Source: an uncultured Chloroflexota bacterium
GTDB taxonomy: Bacteria > Chloroflexota > Chloroflexia > Thermomicrobiales > UBA6265
NCBI GenBank assembly: GCA_937901745.1
Contig: CALGSZ010000064.1
Span: forward strand, 1-64,000
DNA length: 64,000 nucleotides
Direction of reading: 5' to 3'
Part shown: positions 37,931-46,142 of the stretch, in pieces
Numbering within the stretch: the first letter of the stretch is position 1
Layout: each line of letters starts with the position of its first letter
Notes under the pieces: generated by a model
The model's database searches: none
What the model saw: the letters and a program-made list of their open reading frames with translations, nothing else
Told to the model about the DNA's origin: nothing
Position numbers and translations under genes: made by a program

Positions 37931-38713
37931 TCAAATCGCCGTCCAGCCGCCATCGACCGCGAGCGCGTGTCCGGTGATCATCGTCGCGCCCGGACCGGCG
38001 AGAAAGACGACCGCGGAGGCGACCTCTTCCGGCGTCGCCAACCGGCCTAGGAGCGTGCGATTGAGGATGTCCTGCAGCATCGCCGGCTCCCGCTCGAACA
38101 GCGGTCGCGTCAATGGCGTGTCGACGAAGGTGGGGCAAACCGCGTTGACGCGAATGCCGTACTGCGCCCACTCGATCGCCAGCACTCGCGTCAGATTGAC
38201 CACGCCCGCCTTGCTGGCGCAGTAGGCCGCCCGCTGGTAATAGCCGGTCAGCCCCATGATGCTCGCCATGTTGATGATGCAGCCGCCAGCGGGCTGCTGA
38301 TCGCGCATCACGCGGCCGACCGCTTGCGCGACGAAGAAGACCCCTTTCAGGTTGACATCGAGTACGGCGTCCCAATCTTCCTCGCTGACATCGAACGCCA
38401 TGCGCCGGACGTTGACGCCCGCGTTGTTGACGAGCACGTCAATCCGGCCAGCCCGCGCGACCGCCTCCTCGACACAGCGCGTGATGCCTGGGAGGTCGCG
38501 GACATCGAGAGATAAGGCATCGCCCTCGCCGCCAGCCGCGCGGATCCGCGCCACTGTCTCTTCAGCACGCTCCAGCCGATCCGGCAACTCGGTGACGAAG
38601 ACGCGAGCGCCCTCCTTGGCCAGCGCCAGCGCGCTCGCCTGCCCAAGCCCGGAGCCAGCGCCCGTGACGAGCGCCACCCGTCCTGACAGCGACCCACTCG
38701 TTTCCCGCTGCAC
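37931..38713 (-). CDS. Short-chain dehydrogenase/reductase
   Basis: 260 residues from GTG 38713. Motifs: VTGAGSGLGQ, NNAGVNVRR, catalytic NMASIMG and YCASKAG, and C-terminal LAVDGGWTAI. The segment after the second strand (VTELPDRLE) puts a Glu at the cofactor position and favours NAD(H). The gene resembles gluconate/sorbose-type dehydrogenases in general form, but the substrate is not determinable. The nearest ribosome site (GAAGGAG) is about 12 bases from the start. Confidence 0.85.
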   Translation of the reverse strand: MQRETSGSLSGRVALVTGAGSGLGQASALALAKEGARVFVTELPDRLERAEETVARIRAAGGEGDALSLDVRDLPGITRCVEEAVARAGRIDVLVNNAGVNVRRMAFDVSEEDWDAVLDVNLKGVFFVAQAVGRVMRDQQPAGGCIINMASIMGLTGYYQRAAYCASKAGVVNLTRVLAIEWAQYGIRVNAVCPTFVDTPLTRPLFEREPAMLQDILNRTLLGRLATPEEVASAVVFLAGPGATMITGHALAVDGGWTAI

Positions 38714-38887
38714 CGGCTGCTCTCTCCTTCTTCCCTGAGACGCCGCCCACGCTGGATCGCCGCCCGGTGGCTACGCCGGGCGCGGCGCGGGCGAGCGCAT
38801 TCCGAGCCAATCACATTCCTTCACCGGCAGCAGCCTACCACGGGCACGCGGCCGGCGAATTCCCGATGAGTACGCCTTGAGAACAGC

Positions 38888-39832
38888 TTAGCGGGCCGAA
38901 CGCTCCACCGCCGGCTCGCTTATCCCCGTGCGAGCGCCTTGCGGTGATCCACCCGGCCAGTTCGCCAGCACGAGCCCGGTCGCGACGAGCGCGAACCCGA
39001 CGCCGAACCAGGGCGTGAGCCGCTCCTCGAGGAGGAGCGCGCCGAGCGCGGTGGCAACGACAGGGTTGACGTTGATGTAGGCGGTAGCCTGGGTCGGCGT
39101 CAGGTGAGAGAGGGAGTACGTCATCAGCGCGTAGCCGATGGCGCCGCCGACGACGCCGAGGTAGAGCACTTGCAGCGCGGTCGAGCGGTCCATGGTTACG
39201 ACGGCGTTCGGCAGCCCTTCGATCAGCGCGATGGGGAGGAGGATCGCCGATCCAGCGAGCATGGCGTAGGCCGTGACCGGCATCGCCGAGTGGCGGGCGA
39301 GGACCGGCTTCGCGAGCACGCCATACAGCGCGCCGATGATGGCGGTGGCGGCGAGCATGAGATTGCCGATGAGCGCGCGGGAGCCGCCCTCCAGGCTGAA
39401 GCTCTCGGCCATCACAGCGACGACGCCCGCCATCGAGATGGCGACTCCTGCAAGCTGGCGCACGGTGAGCGATTCCCGGCCAGCACGCCGCGCCAGGATC
39501 GCGCTCCAGAGCGGCATCGTGGCGAGGACGACCGCGCCGCGCGAGGCGGTCGTGAGGCGCAAAGCGCCGTTGAATCCAAGCGGGAACAGCCCGTAAAGGA
39601 GGAAGCCCAGCACGGCGATGCGCCGCAGATCGGCGCGTCCGATCCGAAGATCCTCCCTGCGGAACAACGCGAGCGCCGCGAAAAGAATGATGCCGCCCTG
39701 GCCGAAGCGGAGGACCGCCAGGCTGAAGGGCGGCACATGGTCCCCGGCGGCGCGCGTCGCCACGACGGACGCGCCGAAAAACGCCGAGGCGATCAGCCCC
39801 GCCGCGTTGCCGCGCAGGACGCCGGAACTCAC
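38888..39832 (-). CDS. DMT-superfamily transporter (EamA family)
   Basis: 314 residues with about ten membrane helices in two repeated EamA halves. The first repeat begins NAAGLIASAFFGASVVATRAA; the second begins GNLMLAATAIIGALYGVLAK. The second repeat ends TPTQATAYINVNPVVATALGALLLEE, the typical EamA ending. The GTG start overlaps the stop of the panE-like gene by 4 bases. EamA proteins export amino acids, cofactors or other small metabolites; coupling to panE hints at a related small metabolite, which is inference. Confidence 0.88.
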   Translation of the reverse strand: MSSGVLRGNAAGLIASAFFGASVVATRAAGDHVPPFSLAVLRFGQGGIILFAALALFRREDLRIGRADLRRIAVLGFLLYGLFPLGFNGALRLTTASRGAVVLATMPLWSAILARRAGRESLTVRQLAGVAISMAGVVAVMAESFSLEGGSRALIGNLMLAATAIIGALYGVLAKPVLARHSAMPVTAYAMLAGSAILLPIALIEGLPNAVVTMDRSTALQVLYLGVVGGAIGYALMTYSLSHLTPTQATAYINVNPVVATALGALLLEERLTPWFGVGFALVATGLVLANWPGGSPQGARTGISEPAVERSAR

Positions 39833-40773
39833 GGCGCCATGTCCCGCGCGTCCGGCGAGCCATCCACGTACGGCTTCAACGCGGCATAGATGACTCGGTT
39901 ACAGGGCGTGTCCACACCCGACTCCCGGCCGAGTCGGACGACCGTGCCATTCAACGTCTCTAACTCCAAACGGCGTCCGGCCATCAAATCGTAGGCGAGG
40001 GAGCCGCGCTCCGGCAGAGCGGGCATTCGCTCCAGGTTTTCCATCATCCGATCCGCTGCCGACTCCGGCAGATCGACGCCACGCGCGCGGGCGACGGCCG
40101 TGACCTCCGCCATGACATCGCGGTAGAGCGCGCGACTTTCTGGGCAGTCGAAGATTTGGCGCAGCGTGAGCCGAGTCAGCGCCGAGACGCCGCTCATCGC
40201 GCAGATCGCCATGAACTTCTCCCACAGCGGCCGGCGCATATCCTCGTGCAGCTCGTTCGCCACGCCGATGCGGTCGAACAACGCCTTCAGCTCCGCCAAC
40301 CGGGACATCGGCACGCCCGCGTACGGGCCAAACTGGACCAGGCCAGGACCGCCCACCTGCGCGATGACGCCCGGCTCCTCGACGGTCGCCGAGACGTAGA
40401 CCGCGCCGCTGACGATCCCATCCGGCCCGATGATCCGCGCCAGCCGCTCTTCGGCGTCCACGCCGTTCTGGACGGACAAGACGAGCGTTTCTGGCCCAAC
40501 CAGCGGACGAATCCGCTCCGCCGCATCCTCCAAGTCGTACGCCTTGACGGCGAAGAAGATGAGATCCGGCGGCTCGGCTCCCGCCGGGTCATCCAAGACC
40601 GTGACCGGAATGGTGAAATCGCCCGCTAGCTTGGAGCGGACCGTCAGACCGCGCGTGCGCAGCGCCTCGGCCGTCTTCCCTCGCGCGAGGAAGCTCACCT
40701 CCTCGCCAGCGCGCGCCATGAGGCCACCATAGAAGCCGCCGAGTGCCCCGGCCCCCACGATCACGATTCGCAT
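39829..40773 (-). CDS. 2-dehydropantoate 2-reductase family protein (PanE/ApbA)
   Basis: 314 residues from ATG 40773 (GAGG upstream); an earlier start at 40797 has no ribosome site. The N-terminal NADP-binding motif is RIVIVGAGALGGFYGG. The family segments AVKAYDLEDAA, LSVQNGVDAEE and KFMAICAMSGVSALTR (with the catalytic Lys) are present, then the helical domain ending TLNGTVVRLGRESGVDTP. It may reduce ketopantoate for coenzyme A, but the family includes reductases of other 2-keto acids and no panB or panC is nearby. Confidence 0.85.
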   Translation of the reverse strand: MRIVIVGAGALGGFYGGLMARAGEEVSFLARGKTAEALRTRGLTVRSKLAGDFTIPVTVLDDPAGAEPPDLIFFAVKAYDLEDAAERIRPLVGPETLVLSVQNGVDAEERLARIIGPDGIVSGAVYVSATVEEPGVIAQVGGPGLVQFGPYAGVPMSRLAELKALFDRIGVANELHEDMRRPLWEKFMAICAMSGVSALTRLTLRQIFDCPESRALYRDVMAEVTAVARARGVDLPESAADRMMENLERMPALPERGSLAYDLMAGRRLELETLNGTVVRLGRESGVDTPCNRVIYAALKPYVDGSPDARDMAP

Positions 40774-40851
40774 TGCGCACCGTCCTCGTTTGTCCATGCC
40801 GGTGTCTGGCCAGCACCGCCTAACTCCGGCGCGACATGATGCATGACGGGT

Positions 40852-40875
40852 GAGTATGGCGAGTCAGCCATACTC
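40852..40875 (-). terminator. Perfect hairpin after the ABC permease gene
   Basis: GAGTATGGC (40852-40860) pairs with GCCATACTC (40867-40875) around a 6-base loop, 19 bases past the permease stop on the minus strand. No T-run, but the stem is 9 bases long and isolated between two same-strand genes. Confidence 0.5.
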
Positions 40876-40894
40876 GGACAAGGGCCGCGAACGC

Positions 40895-41740
40895 TCAGGC
40901 ATCAGGCTGCGCGGCGACGAGGAAGCGCCGCCAGGGCAGCACAAGTCGCTCCAGCACGGCAACGAGGGAGAAAAGGCAGACGGCGAGCGCGGCAAGAATG
41001 GCGACGCAAGCGAAGACGCGATCGGTCCGCAGATTGGCAGCGGAAAGCGTCAGCAGATGGCCCAAGCCAGCCTCCGCGCCGACAAGCTCGCCGAAGACCG
41101 CGCCGATCACGGCGACAGCGATACCGATCCGAGCGCCTGAGAAAAGATAGGGCAGCGCTGTCGGGAAGGTGACGAGCCGGAACCGCGCCCAGCGTCCGGC
41201 GCCGAGAGCGCGCAGGAGATTGAGCAATTCCCGGTCAGCCGAGCGGAGACCGTCAACGACATTGACGGTGATCGGGAAGAACGCGACGAGCGCCGTAACG
41301 ATGATCTTCGGCGTCAGCCCGTGCCCGAACCAGATTAGGAGAAGCGGCGCCAGCGCGACGATCGGGATCGCCTGGCTGGCGACGAGGATTGGGTAGAGCG
41401 CCCGCTCCAAGAGCCGCGAGGCGTGAATCGCGATGGCGCTGGACACGCCCGCGACGAGAGCGACGACGAAGCCCAGCAGAATCTCCCGCAGCGTCACCCA
41501 GGCGTTTTCCGCGAGCAACGCTCGGTCATTGACCAGCGTTCGGGCGATGACGCTCGGCGGCGGCAGGAACCAGCGCGGCGTATTGTCCCACCGCACCCAG
41601 ATTTCCCAGACCGCGAGCACGGCGATGAGCAGCACGACTGGCGCGAGCCGCTGCCGGACCAACGCCAAGCGCGACGGGGCGGGGAGGACACGCAGCGGCC
41701 GGTCCTGATCGGTCTCCAGGGGAGGCAGCTCGGTCGTCAC
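40895..41740 (-). CDS. ABC transporter permease (SsuC/TauC-type, nitrate/sulfonate/hydroxymethylpyrimidine class)
   Basis: 281 residues with about six membrane helices after a 30-residue polar N-terminus. The SsuC-type features are WEIWVRWDNTPRWFLPPPS, TLREILLGFVVALVAG, QAIPIVALAPLLLIWFGHG and the EAA loop RALGAGRWARFRLVTFPTALPY. The GTG start overlaps the stop of the ATPase gene as GTGA. No substrate-binding protein is encoded beside it, so the importer is incomplete locally. Confidence 0.88.
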   Translation of the reverse strand: MTTELPPLETDQDRPLRVLPAPSRLALVRQRLAPVVLLIAVLAVWEIWVRWDNTPRWFLPPPSVIARTLVNDRALLAENAWVTLREILLGFVVALVAGVSSAIAIHASRLLERALYPILVASQAIPIVALAPLLLIWFGHGLTPKIIVTALVAFFPITVNVVDGLRSADRELLNLLRALGAGRWARFRLVTFPTALPYLFSGARIGIAVAVIGAVFGELVGAEAGLGHLLTLSAANLRTDRVFACVAILAALAVCLFSLVAVLERLVLPWRRFLVAAQPDA

Positions 41741-42573
41741 CGGTCACCCCCGCCGTCGTCGAGAAACCCGAGAGCAGCCAGGATGCGCGCCTTATGCGCA
41801 ACGAACTCCGGGCTCGTCAGGAAGGGGCGGTGGCGCGGGCGGGGCGTCGTTACCGGCTCGACGTGCGCGATGCGCGCGGGACGCGGCGTGAGGACGACCA
41901 CCCGGTCGGCGAGATAGATCGCCTCGTCTACATCGTGCGTGACGAGCAGCACGGTCCGCCGCTCACGCTCCAGCAACTCAACGAGCCAGTCCTGAATCGC
42001 CACGCGGGTCAGGGCGTCGAGCGCGCCGAAGGGCTCGTCGAGCAGCAGCAGCGGCCGTCCGGCGAGGACGGTCCGGAGAAAGGCGACGCGCTGGCGCATG
42101 CCCCCGGAGAGCTGCGCCGGGTAGGCGTCGGCGAACGCTTCGAGACCGAACTCCGGCAGGCGAGCGCGCGCCCTCTCCCGCGCCTCGCGACGCGGCACGC
42201 CGGCCACCTCCAGCGCCAGCGCGGCATTGTCGAGCGCCGTCCGCCACGGCAGCAGCAGGTCGCGCTGCCGCATGTAGGCGGACCGGCCGAGACGATCCTG
42301 CTCCGCCAGCGGCTGGCCATCGAGGCGGATCTCGCCGCTCTCCGGCGCGATGAGGCCAGCGATGACATCGAGGAGCGTGCTCTTGCCGGAGCCGGACGGC
42401 CCAACGACCGCGACGAACTCGCCTTCCTCCACCGCTAGCGAGATGCCGCCGAGCACGGGTAAGACGCGCCGCCCCTCGACATAGCTGGCGACGACATCGC
42501 GGATCTCCAGCGCTGGAGGCCGCTCCCCCTGGCGCCGCGCTTCTGAGAGTCCAATCTGACTCGATGCCGGCAT
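41737..42573 (-). CDS. ABC transporter ATP-binding protein (SsuB/TauB-type)
   Basis: 278 residues. Walker A VGPSGSGKST, Q-loop region (YMRQRDLLLPWRTALDN), signature LSGGMRQRVAF, Walker B LLLLDEPFGALDA, switch LVTHDVDEA. It pairs with the overlapping permease gene. The cargo class (nitrate, sulfonate, pyrimidine precursor) is undetermined. I searched the upstream region by eye for a thiamine-pyrophosphate riboswitch and saw none. A TACAAT-like -10 lies about 57 bases upstream of the start. Confidence 0.88.
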   Translation of the reverse strand: MPASSQIGLSEARRQGERPPALEIRDVVASYVEGRRVLPVLGGISLAVEEGEFVAVVGPSGSGKSTLLDVIAGLIAPESGEIRLDGQPLAEQDRLGRSAYMRQRDLLLPWRTALDNAALALEVAGVPRREARERARARLPEFGLEAFADAYPAQLSGGMRQRVAFLRTVLAGRPLLLLDEPFGALDALTRVAIQDWLVELLERERRTVLLVTHDVDEAIYLADRVVVLTPRPARIAHVEPVTTPRPRHRPFLTSPEFVAHKARILAALGFLDDGGGDR

Positions 42574-42654
42574 GCGCTACCCCGTCTCACGTCGCCGGCG
42601 CGTCCACCGCCCGGCGGCGCTTCGGCAGGATTGTAGCTACCGGCAGAGAAAACA

Positions 42655-43752
42655 CTACGAAGTGGCCCGGGCCTCCGGAGCGGCAAGCTCGGCTAGGCGC
42701 TGTGCCGGCGCGCCCTCGTCGGCCACCTCCGGCGGGGGCACTCCCTCCGTGCCGCGCACGAGGAGGACATACATCGTCGAGAGGATCGGGAGATGACCGA
42801 TCAGCTCTTGCGGCGGGAGGAAGGCGATGCCCAGATTGAATGGGATCCAGAGCGCCAGGATCACGAGCCGCGGGAGAATCCCGCAAATGAGCGCGATTCC
42901 GGAAATCACCTCGACGATGCCGACCAGCATGACGAAGCGATAGTCCGTGAACCACTCCAATCCCAGCTCCCGCGCCACGTTGAAGCGCGGGTATTCGCGC
43001 AGGAACGCCTCGCCCAGCTCAGGATTGAGCAACTTCTCCGTCAGGCCAAGGACGAGGACCGAGATACCCGCCGTGACCCGGAGGATCGTCAGGGCAGGCA
43101 GCAGCAGCCGATCGGTCAAAGCCGAGCGATCCTCCGTATCGCCACGATCGTAGCGCACCACGCCGCGCCCCACCGCGACGAGGTAGATAGCGATCCCGAC
43201 GAAGATCACCTGCTCGATGACCTGCTCCCAGGGCGCATAGGCAAACGCGAGCAGCCAAAGAGCGATGATGGCGAGGGCGCCGAGCCGCGTGAGGACGCCA
43301 GTGATGAACGAGAACGCGCCCACGACGGCGACCGCGGCGAGCGTAACGCCGAAGGCATTGCGGGGCAATTCGATGTTCGGGACGAAGAGATGCAGCCGGC
43401 TCGCCTCGAAGATCAGCGTGACCGCCGCCTGCACGCCCAGAATCGCCGGTGCGGCCGTCTCGAGCCGCTGCAGGAACGGCGGGCGCGGCCAAAGCGGATC
43501 GCCAAGCATCCGCTGCAAGACGAGGAGCAGGATGATCACGCCCGCGCCGGAGACGACCGCCAGGAGCATGGGAAGCGACCAGAGCCGGCTCCAATCGGTC
43601 GCGGGCTGAGCGCGCTCATCCACAAACCAGCGGGCATGGGCGGCGACGGCCATCGGCAGGAGGGCCAGGCCAATCGCGAGCGTCATCGCGAGCCACCGGC
43701 GGGGCAGAGCCTGTCCGCGAGCATCGAGTCGAGCGGCAAATCGTCTGAGCAT
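42655..43752 (-). CDS. DoxX-like integral membrane protein
   Basis: 365 residues from ATG 43752, although no strong ribosome site supports this start. About nine hydrophobic helices are visible. The C-terminal part (PALTILRVTAGISVLVLGLTEKLLNPELG and the following helices) fits the DoxX/DoxD fold. The N-terminal half adds further helices (MTLAIGLALLPMAVAA). Function is unknown; DoxX proteins have been linked to thiosulfate oxidation and to redox stress. A short soluble C-terminal tail (GVPPPEVADEG) ends it. Confidence 0.7.
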   Translation of the reverse strand: MLRRFAARLDARGQALPRRWLAMTLAIGLALLPMAVAAHARWFVDERAQPATDWSRLWSLPMLLAVVSGAGVIILLLVLQRMLGDPLWPRPPFLQRLETAAPAILGVQAAVTLIFEASRLHLFVPNIELPRNAFGVTLAAVAVVGAFSFITGVLTRLGALAIIALWLLAFAYAPWEQVIEQVIFVGIAIYLVAVGRGVVRYDRGDTEDRSALTDRLLLPALTILRVTAGISVLVLGLTEKLLNPELGEAFLREYPRFNVARELGLEWFTDYRFVMLVGIVEVISGIALICGILPRLVILALWIPFNLGIAFLPPQELIGHLPILSTMYVLLVRGTEGVPPPEVADEGAPAQRLAELAAPEARATS

Positions 43753-43943
43753 GATCGTCCAATCCAGCACCGTAGCAGCGATCCGCGACCATCGCGCGAC
43801 AGCCGCTTGGTCAGTACTCGTGCATGAAAAGTGCCCACCCGGCATGCCGTCCCGGCACGCTCGCCCATCCTCCCGATCAGAGCCTGAGACGTATGAGGGA
43901 GCGCCTGATCCGCGTTAGACTGGCAGCAGCAGACGGCCACGCG

Positions 43944-43966
43944 GCAGGCGCCTGAGTGCCGCCTGC
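43944..43966 (+). promoter_or_regulatory. Hairpin in the leader of the CCA-adding enzyme gene
   Basis: GCAGGCG (43944-43950) pairs with CGCCTGC (43960-43966) around a 9-base loop, ending 8 bases before the GAGAGG ribosome site. The rest of 43753-43983 shows no gene. Confidence 0.35.
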
Positions 43967-43983
43967 TGATAGTTGAGAGGGCG

Positions 43984-45438
43984 ATGACACAGACGGCGAC
44001 TTCTTCTCTCTTGGAGGCGCTGCCGCCACGGGAAGCGGCAGTCGTGGGGCGGCTCGGACGCGTGTTCGCTGAGGAAGGGCACGAGCTGGTTCTCGTCGGC
44101 GGCATCGTCCGCGATGCGCTCCTGGGGCGGCCGCTCCCATCGGATCTCGACTTCGCGACGGACGCGCTGCCGGACCGAACGCAAGCGCTGGGCGAAGCTG
44201 CTGGCGCCAGCTCCGTCTACCTCGTCGGGGCGAAGTTCGGCACGGTCGGGCTCGTCTTTGCCAATGTGGACGACGAAGGCGAGGGCCCGCCGATCCAGGT
44301 CGAGATCACGACCTACCGCAGCGAGCATTATCCGGACGAGAGCCGCAAACCCGAGGTCGCGTTCGGCACGAGCCTAGTTGACGACTTGGCGCGGCGCGAC
44401 TTCACCATCAACGCGATGGCGGCCGACGCCGTGACCGGGCAGATCATCGATCCGTTCGATGGTCAGGCCGATCTGGCGCGCGGCATCATCCGGGCGGTCG
44501 GCAACCCCGACGAGCGGTTCCAAGAGGATCCCCTCCGCCTGCTGCGCGCCGCGCGCTTCGTGGCGCAGCTTGGCTTCCTGATCGAGCCGGAAACGAAGGA
44601 AGCAATGGCGCGGCAGGCTCAAAGCCTGGGGCGGATCAGCAAGGAGCGGATCTACTCGGAGCTAACCCGGCTGCTAACAGGCGAGTACGCCTCGCATGGC
44701 CTCCAGGCCTTACTGGAGACGGGACTGCTCGTCGTGGCGATGCCGGAGCTCGCTCCCTTGGCGGCAGAGGCAGAGAGCGGCGCGTGGCCACGCCGGGCGC
44801 ACCGCGAGAAGGATGTTTGGGACCATACGCTCAAGGTGGTCGATCGCACGCCGCCTCGCCCAATTGTGCGATGGGCAGCGCTGCTGCACGACGCGGCCAA
44901 GCCACTGACGCGCACGGTCGATGCGACGGGCGCCGTCCACTTCTTCGGCCACGAACGCGAGGGCGCGGCGCTCGCCAGCCGGCTGCTCGGTCGGCTGAAG
45001 GCCGACAAGGCGACGCAGACCGCGGTCGCGCGGCTGGTCGAGCTGCACCTGCGCCCGGCTGCCTACGAGCCGGACTGGACCGACAGCGCGGTCCGACGCC
45101 TGATGCTGGAAGCGGGCGATCTCCTCGAGGACTTGCTCGATCTGGCGGCCGCGGACGTAACCTCGGCCCGAGCGCACAAGCAGCGGACTGCCGCAATGCG
45201 CATCGAGTCGCTGCGAGAGCGCGTCCGCCGGCTGGAGGAGGAGCAGGCACTCGCCCAGCTGAAGAGCCCGCTCGACGGCGACGAGTTGATGGCGCTGTTC
45301 GGCCGGCCGCCTGGACGCTGGATCGCGATTATCAAGGATCACCTACGGGAGCTGGTGATCGACGGGGAACTCGCGCCGGATGACAAGGAGACGGCGACAC
45401 GGATCGCCCGCGAGATGATCGAGCGCGGAGAGGCCTGA
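43984..45438 (+). CDS. cca: CCA tRNA nucleotidyltransferase / poly(A) polymerase family protein with HD domain
   Basis: 484 residues. The class II nucleotidyltransferase head has LVLVGGIVRDALLG and SDLDFATDA (metal-binding Asp pair), then RRDFTINAMA and EDPLRLLRAARF. The middle has ISKERIYSELTRLL, and an HD domain follows (DVWDHTLKVVDR, LLHDAAKP with the HD pair). It adds or repairs the CCA end of tRNAs, although A-adding only activity is possible in organisms with split enzymes. No second class II homologue is seen in the window. Confidence 0.9.
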   Translation: MTQTATSSLLEALPPREAAVVGRLGRVFAEEGHELVLVGGIVRDALLGRPLPSDLDFATDALPDRTQALGEAAGASSVYLVGAKFGTVGLVFANVDDEGEGPPIQVEITTYRSEHYPDESRKPEVAFGTSLVDDLARRDFTINAMAADAVTGQIIDPFDGQADLARGIIRAVGNPDERFQEDPLRLLRAARFVAQLGFLIEPETKEAMARQAQSLGRISKERIYSELTRLLTGEYASHGLQALLETGLLVVAMPELAPLAAEAESGAWPRRAHREKDVWDHTLKVVDRTPPRPIVRWAALLHDAAKPLTRTVDATGAVHFFGHEREGAALASRLLGRLKADKATQTAVARLVELHLRPAAYEPDWTDSAVRRLMLEAGDLLEDLLDLAAADVTSARAHKQRTAAMRIESLRERVRRLEEEQALAQLKSPLDGDELMALFGRPPGRWIAIIKDHLRELVIDGELAPDDKETATRIAREMIERGEA

Positions 45439-45492
45439 GCGCGATCACGTTCCGGCCGGCGAAGATCAGCGCAACGCGAAGGAGGCGAACGA

Positions 45493-45711
45493 GTGAGCAC
45501 GCAAACACGGCAGCAAGAAGGGCCATCGCCAGAAGAACTGCTGCGCAAGGAGGTCTACACGCCGGAGGAACTCGCAACCCTCCTCGACATGGACCTGAAC
45601 GCTATCCGGCAGGCTGCCTTCGCCGGGCGGCTCAAGGCCAAGATCATCGAGCACGACATTATCAGCATCCGGCGGGAGGACGCCATCGCCTGGCTCCGCG
45701 ACCAGGAATAG
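45493..45711 (+). CDS. Small helix-turn-helix protein (BldC/excisionase-like), copy 1
   Basis: 72 residues from GTG, GGAGG 7 bases upstream. A single winged-HTH (MerR/BldC-like) motif: VYTPEELATLLDMDLNAIRQA, then the wing ISIRREDAIAWL. It is 54 bases downstream of cca and 122 bases upstream of a clear paralogue (45834). Such proteins bind DNA as dimers or higher oligomers. No regulatory target is evident, and no integrase is nearby, which argues against an excisionase role. Confidence 0.75.
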   Translation: MSTQTRQQEGPSPEELLRKEVYTPEELATLLDMDLNAIRQAAFAGRLKAKIIEHDIISIRREDAIAWLRDQE

Positions 45712-45833
45712 CAGGTCTCCGTACAACCGGTCGCGCCGCGCAGTCGTATCTATGCGTATCGAACGCTCCTTCACCACCACGGAGGAGCGCGGTGGATCGC
45801 GGCCACGCAACATCAAAACGGAAGGAGGGTGCG

Positions 45834-46061
45834 ATGGAGATCCAGGCACGGATCGGCCGCACCTTGGAAGACCTGCTGCACCAAGACCACTACACGCCGG
45901 AGGAACTGGCCGCACTTCTCGACATGGATGTCAACGCGATCCGCGCGGAGATCTTCCACCGACACTTGAAAGCCTTCATCGTCGACCATCACATCATGTG
46001 CATTCGGCGCGAGGACGTGCTGCGCTGGCTCAGCGGTTCGGACGAGGAGCCGCGAGCGTGA
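45834..46061 (+). CDS. Small helix-turn-helix protein (BldC/excisionase-like), copy 2
   Basis: 75 residues from ATG 45834 with GGAGGG upstream; an earlier in-frame start at 45792 lacks support. It shares the core YTPEELAxLLDMDxNAIRxxxF and IRREDxxxWL with the preceding gene, so the two are tandem duplicates that have diverged at the putative recognition helix (AEIFHRHLKAFIV versus AAFAGRLKAKII). It is followed by a convergent membrane-protein gene. Confidence 0.75.
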   Translation: MEIQARIGRTLEDLLHQDHYTPEELAALLDMDVNAIRAEIFHRHLKAFIVDHHIMCIRREDVLRWLSGSDEEPRA

Positions 46062-46087
46062 CGCGGCAACCGGTGACCGACGCCACA

Positions 46088-46101
46088 CGCTGATATCAGC
46101 G
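46088..46101. repeat. Perfect 14-base palindrome at a convergent junction
   Basis: CGCTGATATCAGCG reads the same on both strands. It lies between the second mini-HTH gene and the end of the convergent membrane-protein gene. Without a loop it is more likely a protein site than a terminator. Confidence 0.35.
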
Positions 46102-46142
46102 CAAGATCAACAGGCGGGTGCCTTTACCGGACGACGCGCCGC

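Noticed and set aside
42574..42654. Possible riboswitch (thiamine type) before the ABC ATPase
   Set aside because: The conserved TPP riboswitch blocks are not present on either strand.
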